Assembly: GCA_959602365.1 (NCBI GenBank)
Contig: CAUGSS010000004.1
Coordinates: forward strand, 47,892-111,891
Length of the DNA stretch: 64,000 nt
Reading direction: 5' to 3'
Source: an uncultured Eubacteriales bacterium
Lineage (GTDB): Bacteria; Bacillota; Clostridia; Oscillospirales; Oscillospiraceae
The position numbers and the translations under genes were made by a program. Shown here piece after piece: positions 17,623-26,314 of the stretch; within the stretch, counting starts at the first letter, position 1; each line of letters starts with the position of its first letter. The notes under the pieces are model-generated. The model was given only the letters and a program-made list of their open reading frames with translations. It searched no databases and had not been told where the DNA came from.

Positions 17623-19250
17623 CCCTGCGGGAGCTGCGGGAACAGCTGTGCCAGGGGCGTTCCCTCTATGAGCTGCCCCTGCGGGTCACCTTTTACGCCC
17701 GGGTGTCCACCGACAAGGAGGAGCAGCGCAACAGCCTGGAAAACCAGGTTCAGTACTACACCGACTTCATCCGGAAAAATCCCAGCTGGACCTATGTGCC
17801 CGGCTATGTGGACGAGGGCATCAGCGGCGCCACCACCTGGAAGCGGGAGCAATTCCTGCGGATGATCCAGGACGCCCGCCGGGGGCTGTTTGACTACATC
17901 ATCACCAAGGAGATCTCCCGGTTCTCCCGCTCCACCCTGGACAGCATCCGATACACCCAGGAGCTGCTGGAGCACGGGGTGGGGGTGTTGTTCCAAAACG
18001 ACAACATCAACACCCTGGACACCGACAGCGAGTTTCGGCTGGTGGTCATGGCGGGGGTGGCCCAGGACGAGGTGCGCAAGCTGTCGGAGCGGCTGAAGTT
18101 CGGCTTCCGCCAGTCCATCAAAAACGGCCATGTGCTGGGCAACGACCGGCTCTGGGGCTACGACAAGAGGGACTGCAAGCTCACCATCAACCCGGAGCAG
18201 GCCCGGGCGGTGCGGCTCATTTTTGAACTGTACGCCACCGGACGATACGGGGTGCGCTCCCTGTCCCGGGAGCTGACGGCCCGGGGTTACAGCAGCCTGG
18301 AGGGCAACCCCTTCAACCAGACCACCATCCGCCATGTGCTCACCAACCCCAAATACAAGGGCTGGTACTGCGGCAACAAGACCCGGTCTCTGGACTACCG
18401 CACCAAGAAGCAGGTTTCCCTGCCCCGGGAGGAGTGGGTAATGTATCGGGATCCGGAGATTCCCGCCATTGTCTCCGAGGAGCTGTGGGATCGGGCCAAC
18501 GCCATCTTTCATGCCCGCAGCGCCCGCTCCAGGGCCCACGGCCAGGGGGGCGGGGTCAAATACCCTTACAGCGGCAAGATTTTCTGCGGCATTCACGGGG
18601 ACTGCTTTCACCGCCAGTGTCTGCGCACCCGGGAGGGTGTGAGCGAGTACTGGCGGTGCAAGCGCTACCGGGACCTGGGAAAGGCGGGCTGCCCCCTGCC
18701 GGCCCTCCGGAGCCGGGAGCTGGATGCGGTGCTGGCCGCCCTGTTTCCCCGGCTGGTCCCCCATCCGGAGCGCATCCTGGCCCAGGTGCTCCAGTGCATC
18801 CGGGAGACCCAAGGGCGCCAGGAGTCGTCGGAGACCCTGGACCGGCTCCAATCCCAGCTCCGTCAGCTGGAGCAAAAAAAGGACGCCCTGCTGGAGCTTT
18901 ACGGCGCCGGGGCGGTGACCGCCCGGGAATTCCAGCAGCGAAACGACAGGTTCAACCGCCAGATGGCGGAGCTGGAGGAGCGCGTCACCGCCCGGAGGGC
19001 GGAACTGGCCCCGTCGGAGCCGGACCGGGCCGACCCGGCCCGGCTGGAGGAAGTTCTGGGGCGGGAGCTGAAGTTCCAGGGCCCCATGGCCTCTTTTTTG
19101 GCCGCCACCCTGCTGGACCGGGCGGTGGTGCTGGAGGGCAGCCACCAGCGAGAATTGGATGTGGTACTCTACCTGAAGTCGGGCCAGGAGGTGCCGGTCC
19201 ATTTCAGCCGCCGTCCCTTTTCTTTTTCTATCGATTTTTCAGAACCTTAG
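17619..19250 (+). CDS. Large serine recombinase
   Basis: 543 residues from the ATG that overlaps the upstream TGA. The N-terminal resolvase domain carries the catalytic Ser at about residue 30 (TFYARVSTD), then ISGATTWKREQF and ISRFSRSTLD. The recombinase domain follows (GYDKRDCKLTINPEQARAV and RHVLTNPKYKG), then a zinc ribbon with Cys at FCGIHGDC and RCKRYRDLGKAGC, and a coiled-coil segment near 420-490. It is intact. Such enzymes integrate and excise prophages, conjugative elements and the sigK skin element. It lies about 6 kb inside the left repeat of the sigK-bounded segment. Confidence 0.92.
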   Translation: MTLRELREQLCQGRSLYELPLRVTFYARVSTDKEEQRNSLENQVQYYTDFIRKNPSWTYVPGYVDEGISGATTWKREQFLRMIQDARRGLFDYIITKEISRFSRSTLDSIRYTQELLEHGVGVLFQNDNINTLDTDSEFRLVVMAGVAQDEVRKLSERLKFGFRQSIKNGHVLGNDRLWGYDKRDCKLTINPEQARAVRLIFELYATGRYGVRSLSRELTARGYSSLEGNPFNQTTIRHVLTNPKYKGWYCGNKTRSLDYRTKKQVSLPREEWVMYRDPEIPAIVSEELWDRANAIFHARSARSRAHGQGGGVKYPYSGKIFCGIHGDCFHRQCLRTREGVSEYWRCKRYRDLGKAGCPLPALRSRELDAVLAALFPRLVPHPERILAQVLQCIRETQGRQESSETLDRLQSQLRQLEQKKDALLELYGAGAVTAREFQQRNDRFNRQMAELEERVTARRAELAPSEPDRADPARLEEVLGRELKFQGPMASFLAATLLDRAVVLEGSHQRELDVVLYLKSGQEVPVHFSRRPFSFSIDFSEP

Positions 19251-19441
19251 GATGGTCCCGCTTTTCTGATAGCAAATTACTAGTTGGCAGTTTCCAATAT
19301 TTCTCCCGTATAAATTACTTCCAATTGACAAGTACATTCTTTGTTGAAGAACCAATAATTTCCGGCAATTAGGTCTGCCAAAGCCAGCTTGTTACTGCAA
19401 TAACAGGAAACACAATTTTAATTGATTGCTTGTAGGAATGG

Positions 19442-19470
19442 TTGCAATACGTAGTCGAATCATGTATAAT
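19442..19470 (+). promoter_or_regulatory. Promoter upstream of the glycan operon
   Basis: TTGCAA (19442-19447), 17 bases, TATAAT (19465-19470). It lies about 500 bases before the first operon gene, giving a long leader if used. Confidence 0.65.
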
Positions 19471-19607
19471 TGCAAATAAATAAAACCTATTTTCGGCCCA
19501 GCTGTACCCCCACCCCCGACGGATATCTTTTCTTTCACACACAAGTCTTACGAATCATTCCGATCCTTTGTTTGTATTTTCCCTTTGACGGCTTTCGGCA
19601 ACAATGA

Positions 19608-19637
19608 TTGAAATTGTGTCTTTTTATAATGTATAAT
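19608..19637 (+). promoter_or_regulatory. Second promoter upstream of the glycan operon
   Basis: TTGAAA (19608-19613), 18 bases, TATAAT (19632-19637), in a strongly AT-rich stretch. Confidence 0.5.
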
Positions 19638-19966
19638 TATTTTTTTGTCGTATACTAAAACTATCTATTAATATTACAAGGATGACCAGAGACAACGAAA
19701 AACACTAAGCTTTTGTCACACTGGAGCCTAAACTTAAATCTTGCCTTGATCCGTCAGCTTTCCCAGGATATCATCGGCCGGCTAATTGTACCGGCATGAA
19801 ACTGGACACTAAACTAGGTTTATGGTGCAATAATTGGTCCAGTATCAATGAGGCTCTGATTGCCACCTTCTTGATATTAGTCTGTCTGTTGGATCAATTG
19901 AAGCCAACTTGTACAAATTACAACTTGGCTCTACCAATGACTTTAAGTGCAGGAGAACTTGATTGC

Positions 19967-21811
19967 ATGAATTTAAAAGCATGGATCAAATCAGCGGAAA
20001 ACGCCAGAATCCGGCGCGCAATAGACCAGGGAGACCACCTATGCCGGCAAGACTGGGTGCTGTTTGGCGTGCTAGCGCTGTTTTGTTATGTCAGTTTTAC
20101 CCAAAATGATCTCTTCATTACGGGCAATCGCAGCTGGATGCTGTACGAAAGTTCATTTTTTGATTATTACGATGTGCTACATGCCTGGACCGGAGATTAC
20201 GGTGCCAACTACATGCTCAGCACCTTTTTGCTGTATGCGGTCTGGATCCTCCCGTTAAAGCTGCTGGGATTTCAGCCACCACCGAATGTCATGCAGGACC
20301 GGCTCATTTATACCATGTGGTATAAGCTGCTGCCCGTCTTGTTTTACCTGGCCAGCGCGTATCTGCTGTATCGGATTGCGCTGGAGATGGGGCTGAACGG
20401 AAGACGGGCCAAAGTCTGCATGTTCGCCTTTTTGACCATGCCGGTGGCGCTGTTCAGCCAGTTTATCTTTTCCCAGTACGACAGTTTCTGCGTTTTCTTT
20501 GTGTTGCTGGGAGTCTATTTCTATTTTCGTGGAAACCCCAAGGACAGGTGGCGGTTCTGCCTTTGCTTCGGTATTGCGGTCACTTTTAAGTACTTTGCGC
20601 TGCTGATTTTCTTCGTGTTGCTGCTGCTGGAAGAGAAGCGGGTTCGGATGATTCTGGCCCAGAGCGCCTGTATGGCGGTCCCCTTTGTCCTTGAGTTGCT
20701 TCCGTTTGTCCATTCCCAAGTCTTCCTTCAGAGCGTGTTCGGCTTTAACGCTCTGGACTATGCCACCCATGCTGATTTCTCCACAGCCCGTGGGTCTGTC
20801 AGTTTCTTTCAGGCGGCCTGCTGCTTTTTTGTGCTCTGGGCCTATTTTGTCCACCCCAAGGATCGGGAGGATCGCATTCGCTGGGGGCTGTATCTCAGTT
20901 GCGGCATGTGCTTCGCACTGTTTGGGCTGGCAGCGTGGCATCCCCAATGGCTGCTGTTTGCGGTGCCCTTTTGGGTGCTCAGCGCCTTTATCAGCCGGCA
21001 TTTGGAAAAATTCCTCTGGCTGGAATTTGGGTTCTTACTCGTGTTCTACCCCTTTGTGGTGACCCACTGGCAGGGAAATGTGGACGAGGAGCTGCTCCGT
21101 CATGGGATTTGGAAGTATTTGTTGGTGGAGCGGACCGAATACCTGTCCATGGCGGATCTGATTTCCAAAATAGACCCCAATATTCTGTATACTGTTCTTC
21201 TGGTACTGATATTGGTTTTCTTTGTGTTCAAGCACCCCAAATATACACTGGAAAAATTAAACGAGGACAATGGCAGGGACTACATGTGGCTGATCCGTCT
21301 GCGTTTGGTGGCTGCTGTACTGTTGTTCGCTGTCCCCGCTTTTATCTGTATGTATGATACAGTAACACACACCTATATCACTCCGACGGCCGCCGCCCCC
21401 ACCCAATGGGTGGACGTCTATGAGGGAGATACCTGCCGGCAGTATTTTTCCGGTGCGGATGGCTCCCTTCAGTATGTGGATATCCGCATCGCCACCTATG
21501 GCAGGGAAAATACCTGTGATCTTGCGCTGACGCTGAGGGATGAGACCACCGGCGAGGTGTTGGCTACCGTTTTTGCTGATCAGGAGGAAATGAGAGACAG
21601 TGAGATGTATCGCTTCCACTTCTCGGACGTGGAGCTGAGCCAGGACCACGATTACAGTGTGGCGCTGTCCTCGGATGGCGGTGCGGAAGGCAACTGCTTT
21701 GCGGTGGGGATTGCGCCGGATCCAGATCCCACCGATGATCGGTACAGCTCAATTGATGGCATTGAAGATACCATGAATTTTTGTATGACGGCACAAGTGG
21801 CCAATCATTGA
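19967..21811 (+). CDS. GT-C-type membrane glycosyltransferase with extracytoplasmic C-terminal domain
   Basis: 614 residues when started at ATG 19967, which has AGGAGA eleven bases upstream; the in-frame ATG at 19796 has no ribosome site. About ten membrane helices follow a short cytoplasmic N-terminus. The first large outer loop holds acidic residues (FFDYYDVLHAW) of the kind used by GT-C enzymes, and a second segment includes QFIFSQYDSF. After the last helix (about residue 450) a soluble domain of about 140 residues rich in beta strands is predicted outside the membrane. It probably transfers a sugar from a polyprenyl-phosphate donor. First gene of the operon. Confidence 0.65.
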   Translation: MNLKAWIKSAENARIRRAIDQGDHLCRQDWVLFGVLALFCYVSFTQNDLFITGNRSWMLYESSFFDYYDVLHAWTGDYGANYMLSTFLLYAVWILPLKLLGFQPPPNVMQDRLIYTMWYKLLPVLFYLASAYLLYRIALEMGLNGRRAKVCMFAFLTMPVALFSQFIFSQYDSFCVFFVLLGVYFYFRGNPKDRWRFCLCFGIAVTFKYFALLIFFVLLLLEEKRVRMILAQSACMAVPFVLELLPFVHSQVFLQSVFGFNALDYATHADFSTARGSVSFFQAACCFFVLWAYFVHPKDREDRIRWGLYLSCGMCFALFGLAAWHPQWLLFAVPFWVLSAFISRHLEKFLWLEFGFLLVFYPFVVTHWQGNVDEELLRHGIWKYLLVERTEYLSMADLISKIDPNILYTVLLVLILVFFVFKHPKYTLEKLNEDNGRDYMWLIRLRLVAAVLLFAVPAFICMYDTVTHTYITPTAAAPTQWVDVYEGDTCRQYFSGADGSLQYVDIRIATYGRENTCDLALTLRDETTGEVLATVFADQEEMRDSEMYRFHFSDVELSQDHDYSVALSSDGGAEGNCFAVGIAPDPDPTDDRYSSIDGIEDTMNFCMTAQVANH

Positions 21812-21831
21812 TATACTTTTGGAGGAACAAT

Positions 21832-22605
21832 ATGAAAGTTGTGATTTTAGCCGGAGGGTTCGGCACCCGGATTTCAGAGGAGTCCCAATATAAGCCCAAG
21901 CCCATGGTGGAGATCGGCGGCATGCCCATTCTGTGGCATATTATGAAGGGTTATTCTCATTTTGGATTTAATGATTTTATCATTTGCGCCGGATACAAGC
22001 AGCATATGGTGAAGGAGTGGTTCTCCAATTATTTCCTCTACACCAGTGATGTGACCTTCGACTTTACATCCAACAATAAGACAGTCATCCATCATCGCCA
22101 CGCAGAACCCTGGAAGGTCACCGTGGTGGACACCGGTCTGCACACCATGACCGGCGGCCGGATCAAGCGGATTCAGCCCTATGTGGGGGACGAGCCCTTT
22201 CTGATGACCTACGGTGACGGGGTCTGCGACGTGGACATTTCCAAGCTGGTGGAGTTCCACAAGGGCCATGGTAAAATTGCCACACTGACCGCCGTGGTGC
22301 AGAAACAGGAAAAGGGTGTGCTGGATATTGGCGCAATGGGGGCTGTCAAAAGCTTCCGGGAGAAACAGGTCAATGACGGTGCCGCTATTAACGCTGGCTT
22401 TATGGTGCTGCAGCCGGAGATCTTTGACTATCTGGAAGACGACCAAACAGTTTTTGAAACAAAACCCTTGGAGCGGCTGGTGGAGGAGGGGCAGCTGATG
22501 AGCTACCGCCATGACGGCTATTGGCAGTGCATGGACTCCATGCGGGAAAAAATGATGCTGGAAGAGCTGTGGGAATCGGGGAAAGCGCCATGGAAAATTT
22601 GGTAA
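21832..22605 (+). CDS. rfbF: Glucose-1-phosphate cytidylyltransferase
   Basis: 257 residues from ATG 21832, preceded by GGAGG. The nucleotide-binding signature LAGGFGTRISEES is at residues 6-18 and PKPMVEIGG follows at about 22-30, with the metal-site YGDGVCDVD near 125. The length matches RfbF. It makes CDP-glucose from CTP and glucose-1-phosphate, the first step towards CDP-3,6-dideoxyhexoses. It overlaps rfbG by 16 bases, and rfbF-rfbG-rfbH are in the same order as in Salmonella and Yersinia O-antigen loci. Confidence 0.95.
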   Translation: MKVVILAGGFGTRISEESQYKPKPMVEIGGMPILWHIMKGYSHFGFNDFIICAGYKQHMVKEWFSNYFLYTSDVTFDFTSNNKTVIHHRHAEPWKVTVVDTGLHTMTGGRIKRIQPYVGDEPFLMTYGDGVCDVDISKLVEFHKGHGKIATLTAVVQKQEKGVLDIGAMGAVKSFREKQVNDGAAINAGFMVLQPEIFDYLEDDQTVFETKPLERLVEEGQLMSYRHDGYWQCMDSMREKMMLEELWESGKAPWKIW

Positions 22606-23660
22606 GCGATATTTTGGAATTTTATCGGGGCAAGCGGGTGTTTGTCACCGGACATACCGGGTTCAAAGGCAGCTGGTTGTGCCGTATCCTGGTAAACGCA
22701 GGGGCCCAGGTCACCGGCTATTCTTTGGAGCCGCCCACCCAGCCCAATCTCTTTTCCCTGGCGGGGCTGGAGGGAAAGATGACCAGCGTAATTGGGGATA
22801 TCCGGGATTTTGAAACCCTCAAGGCGGCTTTTGACGCGGCTGCGCCCCAGGTGGTGTTTCATTTGGCGGCTCAGCCCATTGTCCGGGACAGCTATAAGGA
22901 CCCTCGCTACACTTATGAGACCAACGTGATGGGCACCGTCAATCTGCTGGAATGCGTCAGATTGAGCCAGGGCGTGGAGAGCGTTTTAAACGTCACCACA
23001 GACAAGGTCTATTATAACAATGAGTGGGCCTGGGGCTACCGGGAAAACGAGTTTCTGGATGGATTTGATCCCTACAGCAACTCCAAATCCTGCTCGGAAT
23101 TGGCTACCCACAGCTATCAGCGGAGCTTTTTCTCCGACGGGACTGTGGCGATTTCCACCGCCCGGGCGGGCAATGTGATTGGCGGCGGAGATTTTGCCAA
23201 TGACCGGATTATTCCGGACTGTATTCGGGCGGTGAGCCAGGGAAAGACCATCGGCATTCGCAACCCCTATTCCACCCGGCCTTACCAGCATGTGCTGGAG
23301 CCGCTGTTCGCCTATCTGATGATTGCCGCCATGCAGGCCAAGGATTTGAAATACGCCGGCAGCTACAATGTGGGCCCCGACGACTGCGATTGCGTCACCA
23401 CCGGCGAACTGGCGGATTTGTTTTGCCGCAGCTGGGGCCAAGGAGTCCAGTGGGACAACCAGGCGGAAGCCAACGCTCCCCACGAGGCAAATTTCCTGAA
23501 GCTGGACTGCAGCAAATTGAAGGCCACCTTTGGGTGGCATCCCCGCTGGCACATCGGCGAAGCGGTGGATATGGTGTGTGCCTGGAGCCGGGTATGGCTG
23601 GCGGGCGAAAATATTCCCGATGAAATGGATCGAGAGATCAGAGAATACATGGAGGTTTGA
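22590..23660 (+). CDS. rfbG: CDP-glucose 4,6-dehydratase
   Basis: 356 residues from the ATG at 22590, which overlaps the end of rfbF. The SDR Rossmann motif GHTGFKGSW lies at residues 20-28, VTTDKVYYN with the catalytic Asp-Lys pair near 130, and YSNSKSCSE (YxxxK) near 158. It converts CDP-glucose to CDP-4-keto-6-deoxyglucose using bound NAD+. Start choice is supported by the GGGGAAAG upstream; the longer reading in this frame is internal to rfbF. Confidence 0.95.
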   Translation: MENLVSDILEFYRGKRVFVTGHTGFKGSWLCRILVNAGAQVTGYSLEPPTQPNLFSLAGLEGKMTSVIGDIRDFETLKAAFDAAAPQVVFHLAAQPIVRDSYKDPRYTYETNVMGTVNLLECVRLSQGVESVLNVTTDKVYYNNEWAWGYRENEFLDGFDPYSNSKSCSELATHSYQRSFFSDGTVAISTARAGNVIGGGDFANDRIIPDCIRAVSQGKTIGIRNPYSTRPYQHVLEPLFAYLMIAAMQAKDLKYAGSYNVGPDDCDCVTTGELADLFCRSWGQGVQWDNQAEANAPHEANFLKLDCSKLKATFGWHPRWHIGEAVDMVCAWSRVWLAGENIPDEMDREIREYMEV

Positions 23661-23665
23661 CTGAA

Positions 23666-25009
23666 ATGGCACATTGGAGCAATGAGGCGGAAGCCCGCCA
23701 GCAGATTAAAGCGCTTGTAGCGGAGTATTATCACGATTTCAAGGAAAATAAGGCTCAGTTTCAGCCGGGTGACCGCATCTCCTATGCTTCCCGGGTTTTT
23801 GACGAAAAAGAGATGTGCGCCCTGACCGATGCTACGCTGGATTTCTGGCTGACCACCGGCCGGTTTGCCGATCAGTTTGAGAAGGAATTTGCCGAATGGA
23901 TTGGAGTCAAGTATGCCCATCTGGTCAACAGCGGCTCTTCCGCCAACCTGATCGCCTTTTCTGTTTTGACAGCCCCCGAACTGGGAGAGCGCCAGATCAA
24001 GCCCGGTGACGAGATCATCACCGTGGCCTGCGGCTTCCCTACCACGGTGACCCCCGCCCTCCAGTATGGCGCGGTGCCGGTGTTTGTGGACGTGACGGTG
24101 CCTCAGTATAACATCGATGTCAGCAAACTGGAGGCAGCCCTGAGCCCCAGAACCAAGGCTGTCATGATCGCCCACACCCTGGGCAACCCCTTTGATCTGG
24201 CCACGGTCAAGGCCTTCTGCGATGAGCATAACCTCTGGCTGGTGGAGGACAACTGCGACGCTCTGGGTACCCAGTACACCATTGACGGCGAGACCCGGTT
24301 CACCGGCACCTGGGGCGATATCGGCACCTCCAGCTTCTATCCCCCTCACCACATGACCATGGGCGAGGGCGGCTGTGTTTATACCAACAATCCTCAGCTG
24401 CACCGGCTGATCCTGTCCTACCGGGACTGGGGCCGGGATTGCATCTGCCCCTCCGGCCACGACAACTTCTGCGGCCACCGGTTCGACGGCCAGTATGGCG
24501 AGCTGCCCCGGGGTTATGACCACAAGTATGTGTACAGCCATTTCGGCTACAACCTGAAGGTGACGGATCTGCAGGCGGCCATCGGCTGCGAGCAGCTGAA
24601 GAAGTTCCCCTCCTTCATTGAGCGCCGCCGCCACAACTGGGACCGGCTCCGCGCCGCCCTGGCTTCCGCGGAAGACAAGCTGATTCTGCCTGAGCCCGCC
24701 CCCAACAGCCGCCCCTCCTGGTTTGGTTTCCTGATCTCGGTGCGGCCTGAGAGCGGTCTGGACCGCAACAAGGTCACCCGCTATGTGGAGGATCACAATG
24801 TGCAGACCCGTCTGCTGTTCAGCGGCAACCTGATCAAGCATCCCTGCTTTGACCAGATCCGGGGCACCGATGCCTATCGGGTGGTGGGTGAGCTCACCGG
24901 CACTGATTTTATTCTCAATAACACCTTCTGGGTGGGCGTATATCCCGGCATGACCGACGAGATGATCGATTATATGGCGAAAGTGATCAAAGAGGCAATC
25001 TATAATTAA
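23666..25009 (+). CDS. rfbH: CDP-4-keto-6-deoxyglucose-3-dehydrase (E1, RfbH)
   Basis: 447 residues from ATG 23666 with GGAGG ten bases upstream; a TTG at 23657 is possible. The protein has the aminotransferase fold but a His replaces the usual PLP-binding Lys (FYPPHHMTMGEGG, near residue 220), the hallmark of the PMP-dependent E1 dehydrase. Cys residues of the iron-sulfur site (DWGRDCICPSGHDNFCGH) are present. It removes the 3-hydroxyl together with a reductase E3, which is not encoded in this window. The product is CDP-4-keto-3,6-dideoxyglucose. Confidence 0.93.
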   Translation: MAHWSNEAEARQQIKALVAEYYHDFKENKAQFQPGDRISYASRVFDEKEMCALTDATLDFWLTTGRFADQFEKEFAEWIGVKYAHLVNSGSSANLIAFSVLTAPELGERQIKPGDEIITVACGFPTTVTPALQYGAVPVFVDVTVPQYNIDVSKLEAALSPRTKAVMIAHTLGNPFDLATVKAFCDEHNLWLVEDNCDALGTQYTIDGETRFTGTWGDIGTSSFYPPHHMTMGEGGCVYTNNPQLHRLILSYRDWGRDCICPSGHDNFCGHRFDGQYGELPRGYDHKYVYSHFGYNLKVTDLQAAIGCEQLKKFPSFIERRRHNWDRLRAALASAEDKLILPEPAPNSRPSWFGFLISVRPESGLDRNKVTRYVEDHNVQTRLLFSGNLIKHPCFDQIRGTDAYRVVGELTGTDFILNNTFWVGVYPGMTDEMIDYMAKVIKEAIYN

Positions 25010-25119
25010 TTTGCATCTTTTGGGGACTATAGCACCATTCTTTTGCTTTTAAAAAGCACGGTTTGATCATCGTTTGTGCGTTTGCCGTACTCACTTTATA
25101 CCGAAAGGCGGAGCATATT

Positions 25120-26133
25120 TTGTCCGAGAAAAGGATTGAATGGATTGATGTCTTAAAAGGAATTGGCATTATTCTGGTAATATTGGGGCATACTCACGTG
25201 CTGTTCCGAACGTATATTTTTTCTTTTCACATGCCATTGTTCTTTTTTATCTCCGGTTATCTATTTACCATTGACCGATACAAGAATTTTGCAGAATTTG
25301 CTTGTAAAAAAGTGAAATCTATATTAGTCCCCTATCTGTTTCTTTGTATTGTTTCATTGATTTTAGCATTTATTGTTTCCGGCTCTGAAACAAACCCGCT
25401 TGAATTTGTAAAACAAATTGTCATTTCAAAAAGAAACGCAATGCCGGTGAATCCAACCTTATGGTTTTTAACATGCCTGTTCGCTATTGAGCTGCTTTTT
25501 TATCTGCTCACAAGAGCATTAAAAAATGATTTGATAAAAAGTGGATTCATTATCGTTCTCTCTCTTCTTGGATTCAACGTTTCATTGAATGCCACTTTAC
25601 CATTTTCATTTAATCTTTCTTTGTATTATTTATTGTTCTACTTGATTGGAAATCTAACCAAGAAGGTCAAGGACAACCATGCTGTAAAATACATCGGTTT
25701 TGCTTGTCTTGGCATTTCAATTGTTTTGCTCATCTATCCTTCTTACTTCGATGTTCTGCAATCTACGTTTGAAACAAAAGGCTATTATGTTTCATATGTA
25801 TATTCTGTGCTGATTGCAATGATTGGCATATTGGGGTGTATGTCTTTAAGCCGAATCCTAGTACACTCGCAGTATCTAAAAAGGCTGGGGCAAAACACCA
25901 TACTAATTTTTGCAATACATATTTTTATTTTGGATGGTGCCTACTATCTCTTGACATCTTTAGGTTTAACAGTAAACCAAGGATACAATATTTATGGGGT
26001 TACCATTACCATTGTTTGTTTAATCGTTCTAAAACCCATCATTCAATTTATTAACAATTACTTTGGGATGTTTTTGGGAAAACTTCCTTTCAAAGCTAAA
26101 AATGATGTTGATTGCCATCAAACTTTGCCCTAA
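25120..26133 (+). CDS. Acyltransferase-3 family membrane protein
   Basis: 337 residues from a TTG start at 25120 with AAAGGCGGAG upstream; an ATG at 25063 lacks a ribosome site. The N-terminus (EWIDVLKGIGIILVILGH, FSFHMPLFFFISGYLF) is the standard acyltransferase-3 opening with the conserved His, and about ten membrane helices follow. Such proteins O-acetylate or acylate surface sugars. Base composition is much more AT-rich than the neighbours, suggesting separate acquisition. It lies between rfbH and the flippase, followed by about 180 non-coding bases. Confidence 0.85.
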   Translation: MSEKRIEWIDVLKGIGIILVILGHTHVLFRTYIFSFHMPLFFFISGYLFTIDRYKNFAEFACKKVKSILVPYLFLCIVSLILAFIVSGSETNPLEFVKQIVISKRNAMPVNPTLWFLTCLFAIELLFYLLTRALKNDLIKSGFIIVLSLLGFNVSLNATLPFSFNLSLYYLLFYLIGNLTKKVKDNHAVKYIGFACLGISIVLLIYPSYFDVLQSTFETKGYYVSYVYSVLIAMIGILGCMSLSRILVHSQYLKRLGQNTILIFAIHIFILDGAYYLLTSLGLTVNQGYNIYGVTITIVCLIVLKPIIQFINNYFGMFLGKLPFKAKNDVDCHQTLP

Positions 26134-26314
26134 ACCATGGCCGCGTATTATTACAGAAGCTATATCCCTTATTGCCTTGGAGCTTTATATTGAAACGGAT
26201 CGTTTTTAACAGTTTGCTCCAACCTGCGTGTTGGGAAAAAGCTATCGGGTGACGCAAAATCTGCAATTTGGATCGCATTACCAAAATTACCCAAAACAAT
26301 AGGAATTCACCAAA

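Larger units (their letters stand above)
19251..19966 (+). other. AT-rich leader region of the glycan operon
   Basis: More than 700 bases without a clear gene. Two promoters are seen (19442-19470 and 19608-19637). An in-frame extension of the first glycan gene from 19796 has no ribosome site and reads as unlikely protein. The drop in GC marks the start of the glycan cargo. Confidence 0.6.

Noticed and set aside
17385..19202. Long antisense open frame (605 aa) over the serine recombinase
   Set aside because: Exact shadow of a clear recombinase gene in GC-rich DNA; no ribosome site and a low-complexity product.
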